In this document: piece by piece, positions 45,279 to 53,842 of the stretch | How positions within the stretch are numbered: position 1 is the first letter of the stretch | Layout: every line of letters begins with the position of its first letter | NCBI RefSeq assembly: GCF_001750145.1 | Contig: NZ_CP015732.1 | Span: 3,906,001-3,970,000, forward strand | Length of the DNA: 64,000 nucleotides | From: Arthrobacter sp. U41 | GTDB lineage: Bacteria > Actinomycetota > Actinomycetes > Actinomycetales > Micrococcaceae | Direction: 5' to 3' | Made by a program: the position numbers and the translations under genes | Notes under the pieces: generated by a model | Told to the model about the DNA's origin: nothing | What the model saw: the letters and a program-made list of their open reading frames with translations, nothing else | Databases searched by the model: none

Positions 45279-45409
45279 GCAGTTAATCTGCGCCTAATCT
45301 GCGTTCACGGGCCGGGGCGCGACGCCGTCCCGGCTAGGCTGCGGCGCTGTGATCCAGCACAAAGCGCGTTGTAGCCTTTGCACAAATGGAGCTTGGGCGG
45401 GCCGCACCG

Positions 45410-45415
45410 TATGCT
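45410..45415 (+). promoter_or_regulatory. -10 element of fasR
   Basis: TATGCT ends exactly 6 nt before the ATG at 45422. Predicted leaderless promoter; supports this start over an earlier in-frame codon. Confidence 0.55.
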
Positions 45416-45421
45416 CGATGC

Positions 45422-46666
45422 ATGGCCGAGCCGATCACCACTCCCGCAAAACGTAAGCCCGCCTCGAGGGCGGTGCCTCCGGAGAAGGTCGAGACGCTCA
45501 AGAAGCTTCGGGCCAGCGTGGGGCAGCTCTCCACAACGACGCTGCGCCAGTTGGAGAAGTCCCTGCCGTGGTACAGCCGGTTGAATTCCGACGAACGCTC
45601 GGCCCTGGGCATGGTGGCGCAGAACGGGATCGCCGCCTTCGTCACCTGGTATGAGCGCCCGAGCTCGCCGTCATGGATCCTTTCCGACGTCTTCGGCACC
45701 GCACCCACCGAGCTGACCCGCTCCATCAGCCTGCAAAAGGCCCTCCAGCTGATCCGGATCGTCGTTGAAGTGGTCGAGGACCAGGTACCGGTGATCGCCC
45801 CGGAGGCGGACCAGGGCGCGCTGCGGGAGGCGGTGCTGCGGTACTCCCGCGAGGTGGCCTTCGCCGCCGCCGATGTCTATGCCCGCGCTGCCGAGACCCG
45901 CGGATCCTGGGACACCCGGCTCGAAGCACTCATTGTGGACGCCATCCTGCGCGGCGAAAACACCGATGCCCTGCGGTCCCGCATTGCCGCCCTGGGCTGG
46001 AAGGCCCAGGAGCGATTCACCGTTATGGTGGGCAATTCCCCGTCCGAACCGAACGCCAGCTACGTCAGCGAACTGCGCCGCACGGCCGGGCGCTTCGCCG
46101 AAGACGCCCTCGTCGGGATCCAGGGCGACCGGCTCATCCTCATCCTCGGCGGGCTCCACGACCGCGAAACGGCCTACCTGAAGCTTGCCGAACTCTTCGC
46201 CCCTGGGCCGGTTGTCTACGGCGCCGAGGCGGATTCCCTGCTGGACGCCAGCGGCTCGGCCCAGTCCGCCTTCGCGGGGCTGACTGCTGCCCGCGCCTGG
46301 CCCGCCGCGCCGCGCCCGGTGGCAGCCGACGACCTCCTGCCCGAGCGCGTCATCTCCGGGGACGACGCCGCCAGGCGGTCCCTCGTCAAAAACATCTACC
46401 GGCCCCTGCTCGCGGCCTCCAACGGGCTGGTGGAGACCCTCGGCGCCTACCTCGAACTCGGTCATTCGCTCGAAGCCACAGCCCGGCAACTCTTCGTCCA
46501 TGCCAACACCGTGCGCTACCGGCTCAAGCGCGTTTGTGACGTCACCGGCTGGGATCCGCTGTTGCCGCGGGAGGCCTTTGTACTCCAGACGGCCCTTGTC
46601 GTGGGCCGGCTTGCCGCCCCGCTCAAACCCGCCACCGAACGACAGCCGTCACGTAACAACCTCTGA
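45422..46666 (+). CDS. fasR: PucR/CdaR-type regulator of fatty acid synthesis
   Basis: A 414-residue regulator. The C-terminal helix-turn-helix of the PucR family lies at about 345-400 (YLELGHSLEATARQLFVH, ANTVRYRLKRVCDVTGWDP), preceded by a GGDEF-like CdaR domain. It sits directly upstream of fabD-fabH-acpP-fabF. In Streptomyces coelicolor the gene at this place, FasR, activates the fab operon; I assign the symbol by this synteny and domain match. A perfect inverted repeat in the fabD promoter (46671) is the likely target. Confidence 0.85.
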   Translation: MAEPITTPAKRKPASRAVPPEKVETLKKLRASVGQLSTTTLRQLEKSLPWYSRLNSDERSALGMVAQNGIAAFVTWYERPSSPSWILSDVFGTAPTELTRSISLQKALQLIRIVVEVVEDQVPVIAPEADQGALREAVLRYSREVAFAAADVYARAAETRGSWDTRLEALIVDAILRGENTDALRSRIAALGWKAQERFTVMVGNSPSEPNASYVSELRRTAGRFAEDALVGIQGDRLILILGGLHDRETAYLKLAELFAPGPVVYGAEADSLLDASGSAQSAFAGLTAARAWPAAPRPVAADDLLPERVISGDDAARRSLVKNIYRPLLAASNGLVETLGAYLELGHSLEATARQLFVHANTVRYRLKRVCDVTGWDPLLPREAFVLQTALVVGRLAAPLKPATERQPSRNNL

Positions 46667-46670
46667 GCAG

Positions 46671-46687
46671 TTGTAGACTTCCTACAA
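46671..46687. promoter_or_regulatory. Candidate FasR operator upstream of fabD
   Basis: TTGTAG-N5-CTACAA, a perfect 6+6 inverted repeat 4 nt after the fasR stop and 66 nt before the fabD start. Position and symmetry fit the binding site of the adjacent regulator. Confidence 0.5.
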
Positions 46688-46753
46688 AGTGACCCGGTGA
46701 GCTTGGTGCATGAATGCACCGATAATCACGCCGCAATTTGGAAAGCTGGATAC

Positions 46754-47683
46754 GTGCTTGCAATCGTTTGCCCTGGACAGGGCTCCCAGACCCCCGGCTT
46801 TCTCGCCCCTTGGCTGGAACTGCCCCCCGTCGCAGGCCATCTGGCCGCCCTCAGCGAAATCGCAGGCATCGACCTCACCGCCCACGGCACCACCTCGGAT
46901 GAAGAGACCATCAAGGACACCGCTGTTGCGCAGCCCCTGATCGTTGCCGCCGGGCTGGTGGCCGCTAAGTCCCTGTTCGACGTCGAACTTTCCACCCTGC
47001 CGGTCATCCTGGCCGGCCACTCCGTCGGCGAAATCACCGCTTCCGCCCTGGCCGGCGTACTGACTGAAACCGAAGCCATGACCTTCGTCCGCGAACGAGC
47101 CAACAGCATGGCAGCCGCCGCGGCGGCCACCCCTACCGGCATGAGCGCCGTTGTGGGCGGCGACCCGGCCGAGGTTCTGGCCGCGATCGAGGCCTGCGGT
47201 GCAACGGCGGCCAACGTCAACGGCACCGGCCAGACCGTCGCGGCCGGCACCCTCGACCAGCTCAAGGCCCTTGCGGAAAACCCGCCGGCCAAGGCCCGGG
47301 TCATCCCGCTGAAGGTCGCCGGGGCGTTCCACACCTCGCACATGTCCCCCGCCGTCGCAGCACTGCAGGCCCTCCGGCCCAGGCTGCACCCGCGGAACCC
47401 GCAGGTCCCCCTGCTCTCCAACTTCGACGGCCAGCCGGTCACCGATGGTGACGCCGCCGTGGAGAGCCTGATTGCCCAAGTGTCCCGCCCGGTGCGCTGG
47501 GACCGCTGCATGGAAACGCTCGTGAAGCGCGGCGTGACCGGCGTCATTGAACTGGCCCCCGCCGGAACGCTTGCCGGACTGGCCAAGCGCGGCATGCCGG
47601 GCGTGAAAACCGTAACCGTCAAGACCCCGGACGACCTGTCCGCCGCCCTGGCCCTATTCGCAGAACTGGAAGGACAGGCATGA
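46754..47683 (+). CDS. fabD: Malonyl-CoA:ACP transacylase
   Basis: A 309-residue acyltransferase that loads malonyl onto ACP. N-terminal CPGQGSQTPGFL, nucleophile elbow AGHSVGEI with catalytic Ser near residue 90, catalytic His in GAFHTSHM near residue 200. GTG start (MLAIVCPG) as in the family. First gene of the type II fatty acid synthase operon, overlapping fabH by 4 bp. Confidence 0.95.
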   Translation: MLAIVCPGQGSQTPGFLAPWLELPPVAGHLAALSEIAGIDLTAHGTTSDEETIKDTAVAQPLIVAAGLVAAKSLFDVELSTLPVILAGHSVGEITASALAGVLTETEAMTFVRERANSMAAAAAATPTGMSAVVGGDPAEVLAAIEACGATAANVNGTGQTVAAGTLDQLKALAENPPAKARVIPLKVAGAFHTSHMSPAVAALQALRPRLHPRNPQVPLLSNFDGQPVTDGDAAVESLIAQVSRPVRWDRCMETLVKRGVTGVIELAPAGTLAGLAKRGMPGVKTVTVKTPDDLSAALALFAELEGQA

Positions 47684-48741
47684 GCGTTCCCACCTTGAAG
47701 CAGGCGCCCCTGCACGAGAACACCCGCGTCATGGGAGTCGGTGCCTACCGGCCCGACGTGATCGTCACCAACGATGACGTCTGCCAGTGGATCGACTCCT
47801 CCGACGAGTGGATCCGCCAGCGCACCGGCATCATCACGCGGCACCGCGCCCCGGCCGACATCAGCGTCATCGACATGGCCGAAGGCGCTGCCCGCGAGGC
47901 ACTGCAAAAGGCCGGCATCGAGGCCTCCCAGCTCGGCGCCGTCATCGTCTCCACGGTCACCCACCCCTATGCGACCCCGTCCGCCGCTGCGAGCCTCGCC
48001 GACCGCCTCGGCGCGACGCCGGCACCGGCCTTTGACATCTCCGCCGCGTGCGCCGGCTACTGCTACGGCATCGCCCAGGCCGATGCGCTGGTCCGCTCCG
48101 GCGCTGCCGACTATGTCCTGGTGGTCGGCGCTGAAAAGCTCTCTGACGTCATCGACAACACCGAGCGCACGATTTCCTTCCTGCTCGGCGACGGCGCCGG
48201 CGCCGTGGTGATCGGCCCCTCCGACACTCCGGGCATCGGCCCGTCGGTCTGGGGCTCGGACGGCAGCAAGTGGGACGCAATCGGCATGACCGGCTCCATG
48301 CTGGACCTCCGCGAGCTCGCCACGGCCGGGAAACACGGCGGTGCGCTGAGCGCCGAAGAAGCCGCCGTCACCGACGCGGCCGTCTGGCCGACGCTCCGCC
48401 AGGACGGCCAGACGGTGTTCCGCTGGGCGGTCTGGGAGATGGCCAAGGTGGCCCAGCAGGCACTGGACGCTGCCGGCATCAGCGCCGATGACCTCGCGGC
48501 CTTCATCCCGCACCAGGCGAACATGCGGATCATCGACGAGATGGCCAAAAAACTGAAGCTGCCGGAGCACGTCATCATCGCGCGGGACATCGCCGATGCC
48601 GGCAACACCTCCGCAGCCTCCATCCCCCTGGCCACCCACCGCCTGCTGCAGGAAAACCCGCAGCTCAGCGGCGGGCTGGCATTGCAGATCGGCTTCGGTG
48701 CCGGTCTGGTCTTCGGTGCCCAAGTGATCGTGCTTCCGTAG
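47680..48741 (+). CDS. fabH: Beta-ketoacyl-ACP synthase III
   Basis: A 353-residue initiating condensing enzyme joining acyl-CoA with malonyl-ACP. Catalytic triad: Cys in DISAACAGYCYG, His in FIPHQANMRI, Asn in DAGNTSAASIP. In actinobacteria FabH prefers branched-chain acyl-CoA primers, giving iso/anteiso fatty acids. About 20 residues longer than E. coli FabH, with the extra residues at the N-terminus. Start overlaps the fabD stop (ATGA). Confidence 0.95.
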   Translation: MSVPTLKQAPLHENTRVMGVGAYRPDVIVTNDDVCQWIDSSDEWIRQRTGIITRHRAPADISVIDMAEGAAREALQKAGIEASQLGAVIVSTVTHPYATPSAAASLADRLGATPAPAFDISAACAGYCYGIAQADALVRSGAADYVLVVGAEKLSDVIDNTERTISFLLGDGAGAVVIGPSDTPGIGPSVWGSDGSKWDAIGMTGSMLDLRELATAGKHGGALSAEEAAVTDAAVWPTLRQDGQTVFRWAVWEMAKVAQQALDAAGISADDLAAFIPHQANMRIIDEMAKKLKLPEHVIIARDIADAGNTSAASIPLATHRLLQENPQLSGGLALQIGFGAGLVFGAQVIVLP

Positions 48742-48872
48742 GCGTCCCTGTTTTCCCCGTCTTTCCCCAGCTTCACATCCCACCACAAGCCGAACCCTCG
48801 GTTTGAATCATTTCCGTCCGAAGCTGCCGGCACACCGGCAGCCCAGGGCAACAACAAGAAAAGGAGCCATCA

Positions 48873-49118
48873 ATGGCGAGCAACGAAGAGATCCTGGCCG
48901 GCCTGGCTGAAATCGTCAACGAAGAGACCGGCCTGGCCACCGAGGCTGTCGAAATGGACAAGTCCTTCACCGAGGACCTGGACATCGACTCCATCTCGAT
49001 GATGACGATTGTCGTCAACGCTGAAGAGAAGTTCGGCGTGCGCATCCCGGACGAAGAGGTCAAGAACCTCAAGACCGTCGGCGACGCCGTCAGCTTCATC
49101 GCGAACGCACAGGCCTAA
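48873..49118 (+). CDS. acpP: Acyl carrier protein
   Basis: An 81-residue acidic four-helix ACP. The phosphopantetheine serine is Ser40 in the DLDIDSISMM motif (Ile rather than Leu after the Ser, as in many actinobacterial ACPs). AAGGAG lies 8 nt before the ATG. Third gene of the fab operon; carries the growing acyl chain. Confidence 0.96.
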   Translation: MASNEEILAGLAEIVNEETGLATEAVEMDKSFTEDLDIDSISMMTIVVNAEEKFGVRIPDEEVKNLKTVGDAVSFIANAQA

Positions 49119-49272
49119 ATAAGGCCCCGGCCGGTCCGGGGGGCGCAACTGCACCCCCGGACCGCGCCACCTGCAGCACCCTCCAGTGCAACACCCCAGA
49201 ATTTTTCAAACGCGGGCCCCGCAACCACCCAAGGTTCCGGATACGGCTGGCGCACCGACAGAGAGTGATCCC

Positions 49273-50508
49273 ATGGCACGCAAAGTAGTCATTACCGGTC
49301 TGGGTGCCACCACACCCATCGGCGGCGATGTCCCCACGATGTGGAAGAACGCGCTCAAGGGCGTCTCCGGCGCGCACACGCTTGAAGATGACTGGGTGGC
49401 CAAATACGAACTGCCCGTCCACTTTGCCGCACGCGCCACCACGCCCGCGACCGAGGTCCTGAGCCGCGTCGAGGCCAAGCGCATGGACCCGTCCACGCAG
49501 TTCGCCGTGGTCGCCTCCCGCGAGGCATGGGCCGACGCCGGCATCACCGAAGTCGACCACGACCGCCTGGCCGTGGCTTTCGCCACCGGCATCGGCGGCG
49601 TCTGGACCCTCCTTGATGCCTGGGACACCCTGCGCGAAAAGGGCCCCCGCCGTGTCCTGCCCATGACCGTGCCGATGCTGATGCCCAACGGCCCGGCAGC
49701 GGCCGTAAGCCTTGACCTGGGTGCCCGCGCCGGCGCCCACACCCCCGTGTCCGCCTGCGCGTCCGGCACCGAAGCCGTTCACATGGGCCTGGACCTGATC
49801 CGCTCCGGCAAGGCCGACGTCGTCGTCTGCGGTGGCGCCGAAGCCGCGATCCACCCGATGCCGATCGCAGCGTTCGCCTCCATGCAGGCACTCTCGCGCC
49901 GCAACGACGATCCCGAGCACGCCTCACGCCCCTACGACCTTGGCCGCGACGGTTTCGTCATGGGCGAGGGCGCCGGCGCCCTGGTGCTGGAAGCCGAGGA
50001 ACACGCGCTGGCCCGCGGCGCCCGCATCTACGCCGAACTGGCCGGCACCTCGGTCACCGCCGACGCTTACCACATCACCGCCCCGGACCCCCAGGGCCTC
50101 GGCGCCACCCGGGCGCTGAAGGCGGCCATGTTCGACGGCCGGATCCAGCCCGAAGATGTGGTGCACGTCAACGCGCACGCCACCTCCACCCCGGTCGGCG
50201 ACAAGCCCGAGTACGCGGCCCTCAAGGCCGCCCTGGGCAAGCAGTTGGACAACGTCGCAGTCTCCGCCACGAAGTCGCAGATGGGGCACCTGCTGGGCGC
50301 TTCCGGTGCGGTCGAGGCCGTCCTGACCGTCATGGCCATCTACGACCGCAAGGCGCCGGTGACCATCAACCTGGAACACCAGGATCCGGAGATCCCGCTC
50401 GACGTCGTCACCTCGGCCCGCGACCTGCCTTCCGGCAGCATCGCGGCGCTGAGCAACTCCTTCGGCTTCGGTGGCCACAACGCCGTGATCGCGGTGCGCA
50501 GCGTCTAG
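49273..50508 (+). CDS. fabF: Beta-ketoacyl-ACP synthase II
   Basis: A 411-residue elongating condensing enzyme. Catalytic Cys in VSACASGTEAVH, His in VNAHATSTPVGD and SQMGHLLGASGAVEA, with the terminal FGFGGHNAV phosphopantetheine-binding loop. Last gene of the fab operon. I start at MARKVVITGLG; the 29 codons upstream in frame have no similarity. A UUCG-capped terminator follows. Confidence 0.96.
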   Translation: MARKVVITGLGATTPIGGDVPTMWKNALKGVSGAHTLEDDWVAKYELPVHFAARATTPATEVLSRVEAKRMDPSTQFAVVASREAWADAGITEVDHDRLAVAFATGIGGVWTLLDAWDTLREKGPRRVLPMTVPMLMPNGPAAAVSLDLGARAGAHTPVSACASGTEAVHMGLDLIRSGKADVVVCGGAEAAIHPMPIAAFASMQALSRRNDDPEHASRPYDLGRDGFVMGEGAGALVLEAEEHALARGARIYAELAGTSVTADAYHITAPDPQGLGATRALKAAMFDGRIQPEDVVHVNAHATSTPVGDKPEYAALKAALGKQLDNVAVSATKSQMGHLLGASGAVEAVLTVMAIYDRKAPVTINLEHQDPEIPLDVVTSARDLPSGSIAALSNSFGFGGHNAVIAVRSV

Positions 50509-50532
50509 CTCCGTCTCCCCCGCAGCACAACA

Positions 50533-50570
50533 AGATGGCGGCAAGGTTCTTCGGAACCTTGCCGCCATCT
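50533..50570 (+). terminator. UUCG tetraloop terminator of fab operon
   Basis: Perfect 17-bp stem AGATGGCGGCAAGGTTC / GAACCTTGCCGCCATCT closed by TTCG, 24 nt after the fabF stop. The UUCG loop makes it unusually stable. Confidence 0.88.
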
Positions 50571-50622
50571 GTCATCTGACGCTGCTATGGGGTGTGTGTT
50601 GCGGTGTTCTGGCTCCGGCGTC

Positions 50623-51126
50623 CTAGCCGACCTGGTGGAGCCAGCGCACCGGAGCGCCTTCGGCGGCGTGCCGGAAGGGCTCAAGCTCTTCGTCCCAGGC
50701 CTCGCCCAGGGCGAGGGAGAGCTCATGGTAGACCGCGGAAGGGTCGCCGGCGCCGGATTCGTAGGCATAGCGGATGCGGTCCTCGGAGACCATGATGTTG
50801 CCGTGCACGTCCGTGACAGCGTGGAAGATGCCAAGCTCAGGCGTGTGCGACCAGCGGCCGCCATCCACACCCTGGCTGGGCTCTTCGGTGACTTCATAGC
50901 GCAGGTGCGCCCAGCCCCGGAGAGCCGACGCCAACTGCGCTCCCGTGCCCGGTTTTCCGGTCCACGACAGCTCGGCCCGGAACATTCCGGGCGCTGCTGG
51001 CTGAGCAGTCCACTCAAGATCTGTCCGCTTGTCCACAACAGAACCTATGGCCCACTCAACGTGGGGGCACAGGGCAGTTGGGGCCGAGTGAACGAACAAC
51101 ACACCGCGGGTCAGTGCAACAGACAT
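50623..51126 (-). CDS. DUF3145 domain protein
   Basis: A 167-residue soluble protein matching DUF3145: TRGVLFVHSAPTALCPHVEWA at the start, EVTEEPS, and DEELEPFRHAAEGAPVRWLHQ at the end. It is conserved next to fabF in actinobacteria, here convergent with it. Start ATG 5 nt after GGAGG (MSVALTR). Function unknown; context ties it to fatty acid synthesis. Confidence 0.9.
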   Translation of the reverse strand: MSVALTRGVLFVHSAPTALCPHVEWAIGSVVDKRTDLEWTAQPAAPGMFRAELSWTGKPGTGAQLASALRGWAHLRYEVTEEPSQGVDGGRWSHTPELGIFHAVTDVHGNIMVSEDRIRYAYESGAGDPSAVYHELSLALGEAWDEELEPFRHAAEGAPVRWLHQVG

Positions 51127-51418
51127 TCCATCCTCCATAGCTGTAGGTACGTCTTCCCCAACGACCTCTGCCTGGATGTCTGTCTGTTGCGCGGGTCCGT
51201 AGTGAGCGGTGGTCCTAGCCAGACTATTAAGTTGCTGCCCGGTTCCGGCGGTGCTTGATCAAGAGCTTCAAGCGACACTTGAAAGTTGCCGGGCGTGAGT
51301 CCCATTCTGCCGTACCCTTCCTAATTACGCCAGTGAAATTCGGCGCGTCTTCCCCGGCGCGCCGCGCGGCGTCACGTAGGGGCCCTTTCGGGGACAGGTT
51401 CGGCCTGGAACTCCGGGG
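51127..51418. other. Intergenic region between DUF3145 gene and xerC
   Basis: About 290 nt with the DUF3145 promoter at its left end. I see a CTTGATCAAG palindrome near 51254-51263 and an AT-rich patch around 51310-51340, but no gene. Confidence 0.4.
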
Positions 51419-52345
51419 TCAGGCCCTCGGATGGGCCTGCTGGTAGCTCTGCCGCAGCCTCTCGACCGAGACATGGGTGTAGATCTGGGTGGTGGCCAGG
51501 CTGCTGTGGCCCAGAATTTCCTGCACCGCGCGGAGGTCCGCCCCGCCGTCGAGCAGGTGCGTGGCGGCGGTGTGGCGGAGGGCGTGGGGCCCGGTGGCCG
51601 AGGTGTCCCCCAGAGCCTCCAGCAAGTCGTGGACGACAGTGCGGACCTGCCGCTGGTCGATCCGTTTGCCCCGCGCGCCGAGGAACAGTGCCGGGCCGGA
51701 GGCGGCCGCGGCCAGGGCGGGGCGGCCGCGGCGCAGCCAGTCGTCGACGGCGAGCGCCGCGGGCAGTCCGTAGGGCACGGTACGTTCCTTGTTGCCTTTG
51801 CCAAGCACCCGCAGGGTCCTGCGGTCGGGATCGAGATCGTCCACGTCGAGGCCGGACAGTTCGCCGACCCGGATGCCGGTGGCGTAGAGCAGTTCAACCA
51901 TGGCCCGGTTCCGCAGGGGCATGGCCCCGCCCTCGGCGGCAGCGGATTCCGCCCCTTCGACGAGCCGCAGGACCTGCTGCTGATGCAGCACCCCGGGCAA
52001 TGACTTCTCCCGTTTCGGTGCCTTCAGCCGCAGGGCCGGGTTCCCCTCGATCAGCTCCTCACGGACGGCCCAGGCGGTGAACGCCCTGGCCGTGGCGGAG
52101 CGCCGGGCCAGGGTGGCCCGGGAGATGCCCGCTTCGCTCTGCGATCCGAGCCAGCGCCGCAGGGTGCCCAGCTCCAGCCCGGCGAGGTCCTCGACTCCTT
52201 CCGAGGCCGCATGCTCCAGGAGGCTGCGAACGTCGGAGAGGTAGGCGCGGACCGTGTGGACGGAACGGCCCCGTTCCGCCTCCAGATATCGCCCGAAGCT
52301 CAGGGCTGCGGCGGCCAGTGCGGCCGGGATCTGTTGGGTGGACAC
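51419..52345 (-). CDS. xerC: Tyrosine recombinase XerC
   Basis: A 308-residue tyrosine recombinase. N-terminal SAM-like domain to about residue 110, then the catalytic domain: first Arg in [12 protein letters not shown], Lys in [10 protein letters not shown], HxxR in [12 protein letters not shown], His in [15 protein letters not shown] with the nucleophile Tyr. With XerD it resolves chromosome dimers at dif. It lies downstream of dprA on the same strand, a common actinobacterial order, and is therefore a core gene rather than part of the mobile element next door. GTG start (MSTQQIP). Confidence 0.92.
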   Translation of the reverse strand: MSTQQIPAALAAAALSFGRYLEAERGRSVHTVRAYLSDVRSLLEHAASEGVEDLAGLELGTLRRWLGSQSEAGISRATLARRSATARAFTAWAVREELIEGNPALRLKAPKREKSLPGVLHQQQVLRLVEGAESAAAEGGAMPLRNRAMVELLYATGIRVGELSGLDVDDLDPDRRTLRVLGKGNKERTVPYGLPAALAVDDWLRRGRPALAAAASGPALFLGARGKRIDQRQVRTVVHDLLEALGDTSATGPHALRHTAATHLLDGGADLRAVQEILGHSSLATTQIYTHVSVERLRQSYQQAHPRA

Positions 52346-52457
52346 TCTCCTACTGTCGCAGGATTCGCCCGCCGGTCAAGGAACTCCACGGCGAGCCGCT
52401 GGTGCGCGCGGTCTCTGCTCTCTCGCGGCCGACACTCCGCGGGAAACAACCGGCCCC

Positions 52458-53648
52458 TCAGGCTGTTGTGCCGGACCGCCGCCAGCCCCCACGGTGCGAC
52501 TCGGCCAGGCCCAGCAGCCCCAGCCGGCCCAGGCCCGCCCGGACCGATTCCGCGCTCAGTCCCGCGACGGCAGTGAGCTTGTCGACAGAGGTGGTGGTCC
52601 GCAACGGCAGGGCATCCAGCAGAATGAGGTCCTCCAGGGTCAACCCGTCCTGCACCGCCGCCCGGCCGCTCTTGATCTCGGGCAGCGATTCGCCGCTGGG
52701 CCCGGCAAGCTCCGCGATCTCTGCCGCATCGGTGACGCAGACCGCCCCGCCTTCCCGGAGCAGCCGGTGGCAACCCGCTGAGTTGGCGCTGTGCACTGAC
52801 CCGGGCACCGCGCCGACGGCTCTGCCCAGGGTTTCCGCGTGGTGGGCCGTGTTGAGCGCCCCGGACCGCCATCTGGCTTCCACGACGACGGTGACGGAAG
52901 CCAGCGCGGCGATCAGCCTGTTGCGCTGGAGAAATCTGTACCGCGTCGGGGCGGACCCCGGCGGGACTTCGGCCAGTACGGCGCCGAGGTTCGCAACTGA
53001 CCGCAGCAGGTCCTCGTTGCCGGACGGGTAGAAACGGTCCACTCCCCCTGCCATCACCGCAATCGTGGGTATGCCGCCGGAGGAGCCACCGGCAAGGGCT
53101 GACCGATGGGCGTGCGCGTCGATCCCATAGGCGCCGCCGGAGATGATCGTGAATCCCCGCTGCGCCAGCGAATACGCGAGGTCGCCCGTCACGGCGGAAC
53201 CGTAGGAGGTGCTGTCCCTGGAACCCACCAGCGCAATTGATTTGTTGGCCGGAGGCAGCGGCTGCTCGACGCCGCGCCACCAGAGACAGATTGGCTCCTG
53301 CAGTCCGAGGTCGCCCAGTTGCCGGGGCCAGAGTTCGTCCGAAGGCATGATCACCCGCCCGCCGAGCCGCTGCACCGTTGCGAGGTCCCGTGCCGGAGCC
53401 AGGTCCGGAACCCGCGGCGCCCAGCGTTTTTTGGCGATCGCGAGGCCCGTCCAGCCACTCCCCAGGCCGTTCTCGTCCAACAGCCCGGTCATCTCCCTCT
53501 CCAGCTCCGGTCCGGCGGCCAGCTCACCGGTGGCGATCCTGAGCCCGTCCTCCGCCCCGGCAAGGTGCACGAGTGCGAGGCCTGCGGCGTCCTGCGGCTC
53601 GAAGAGCCGGGACAACGCCGCCCGGGCGGTCCGTTCGCTCTCTGTCAT
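52458..53648 (-). CDS. dprA: DNA-processing protein DprA
   Basis: A 396-residue DprA/Smf protein that loads RecA on incoming single-stranded DNA during transformation. The Rossmann core contains ALVGSRDSTSYGSAV, GFTIISGGAYGIDAHAHRSAL and MAGGVDRFYPSGNEDLL, followed by a C-terminal winged-helix region (LPLRTTTSVDKLTAVAGL). GAAAGGA lies 8 nt before the ATG. Normally transcribed with comM upstream; here comM is cut by the mobile element, so dprA expression may be altered. Confidence 0.93.
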   Translation of the reverse strand: MTESERTARAALSRLFEPQDAAGLALVHLAGAEDGLRIATGELAAGPELEREMTGLLDENGLGSGWTGLAIAKKRWAPRVPDLAPARDLATVQRLGGRVIMPSDELWPRQLGDLGLQEPICLWWRGVEQPLPPANKSIALVGSRDSTSYGSAVTGDLAYSLAQRGFTIISGGAYGIDAHAHRSALAGGSSGGIPTIAVMAGGVDRFYPSGNEDLLRSVANLGAVLAEVPPGSAPTRYRFLQRNRLIAALASVTVVVEARWRSGALNTAHHAETLGRAVGAVPGSVHSANSAGCHRLLREGGAVCVTDAAEIAELAGPSGESLPEIKSGRAAVQDGLTLEDLILLDALPLRTTTSVDKLTAVAGLSAESVRAGLGRLGLLGLAESHRGGWRRSGTTA

Positions 53649-53722
53649 GGTGTTGTCCTTTCACTGGCTGGCGGATAGCGGTGATGGCCGAATTTCTTGC
53701 CGATGCGTCCGGTGGAGCTCTG

Positions 53723-53830
53723 CTAGGCGGCGGCCTGCCGAAGACTGAGAGCCAGCCCGATATCGTCCGCCTCCGGGACGGCACGGAGGCCGAGGTCCGC
53801 CAGCGTCCAGGCCAACAGCTGCATGCTAGA
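53723..53830 (-). pseudogene. comM: 3' remnant of comM (YifB-type AAA ATPase)
   Basis: On the minus strand, 74 nt upstream of dprA, a short open stretch ends in a TAG and reads LLAWTLADL...DDIGLALSLRQAAA. AWTLADL followed by a helix ending in LR-x-G/A is the C-terminus of the Mg-chelatase-like ComM/YifB, whose gene usually precedes dprA. The upstream ~480 residues are absent; the reading frame continues into the integrase gene, so the element inserted into the 3' part of comM. The rest of comM would be expected at the far end of the element, beyond the window. Confidence 0.65.
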
Positions 53831-53842
53831 TTTGCATACGTG
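53806..53842. other. Left attachment junction (attL) of the mobile element
   Basis: The switch from comM-like codons to integrase-specific sequence takes place within these bases. The integrase start codon GTG is at 53840-53842. The exact core dinucleotide cannot be set without the right junction or an empty site. Confidence 0.5.

Noticed and set aside
46726-48786. 686-codon minus-strand frame opposite fabD-fabH
   Set aside because: Antisense shadow; no start signal and no domain, while both plus-strand genes are certain.
51419-52345. XerC as the tyrosine integrase of the neighbouring mobile element
   Set aside because: It has the sequence and dprA-linked location of the core dimer-resolution recombinase; the element carries its own serine integrase.
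53573-53839. Upstream extension of the integrase frame
   Set aside because: It would run through dprA and comM codons on the other strand; the nucleophile Ser10 position fits only the GTG start.
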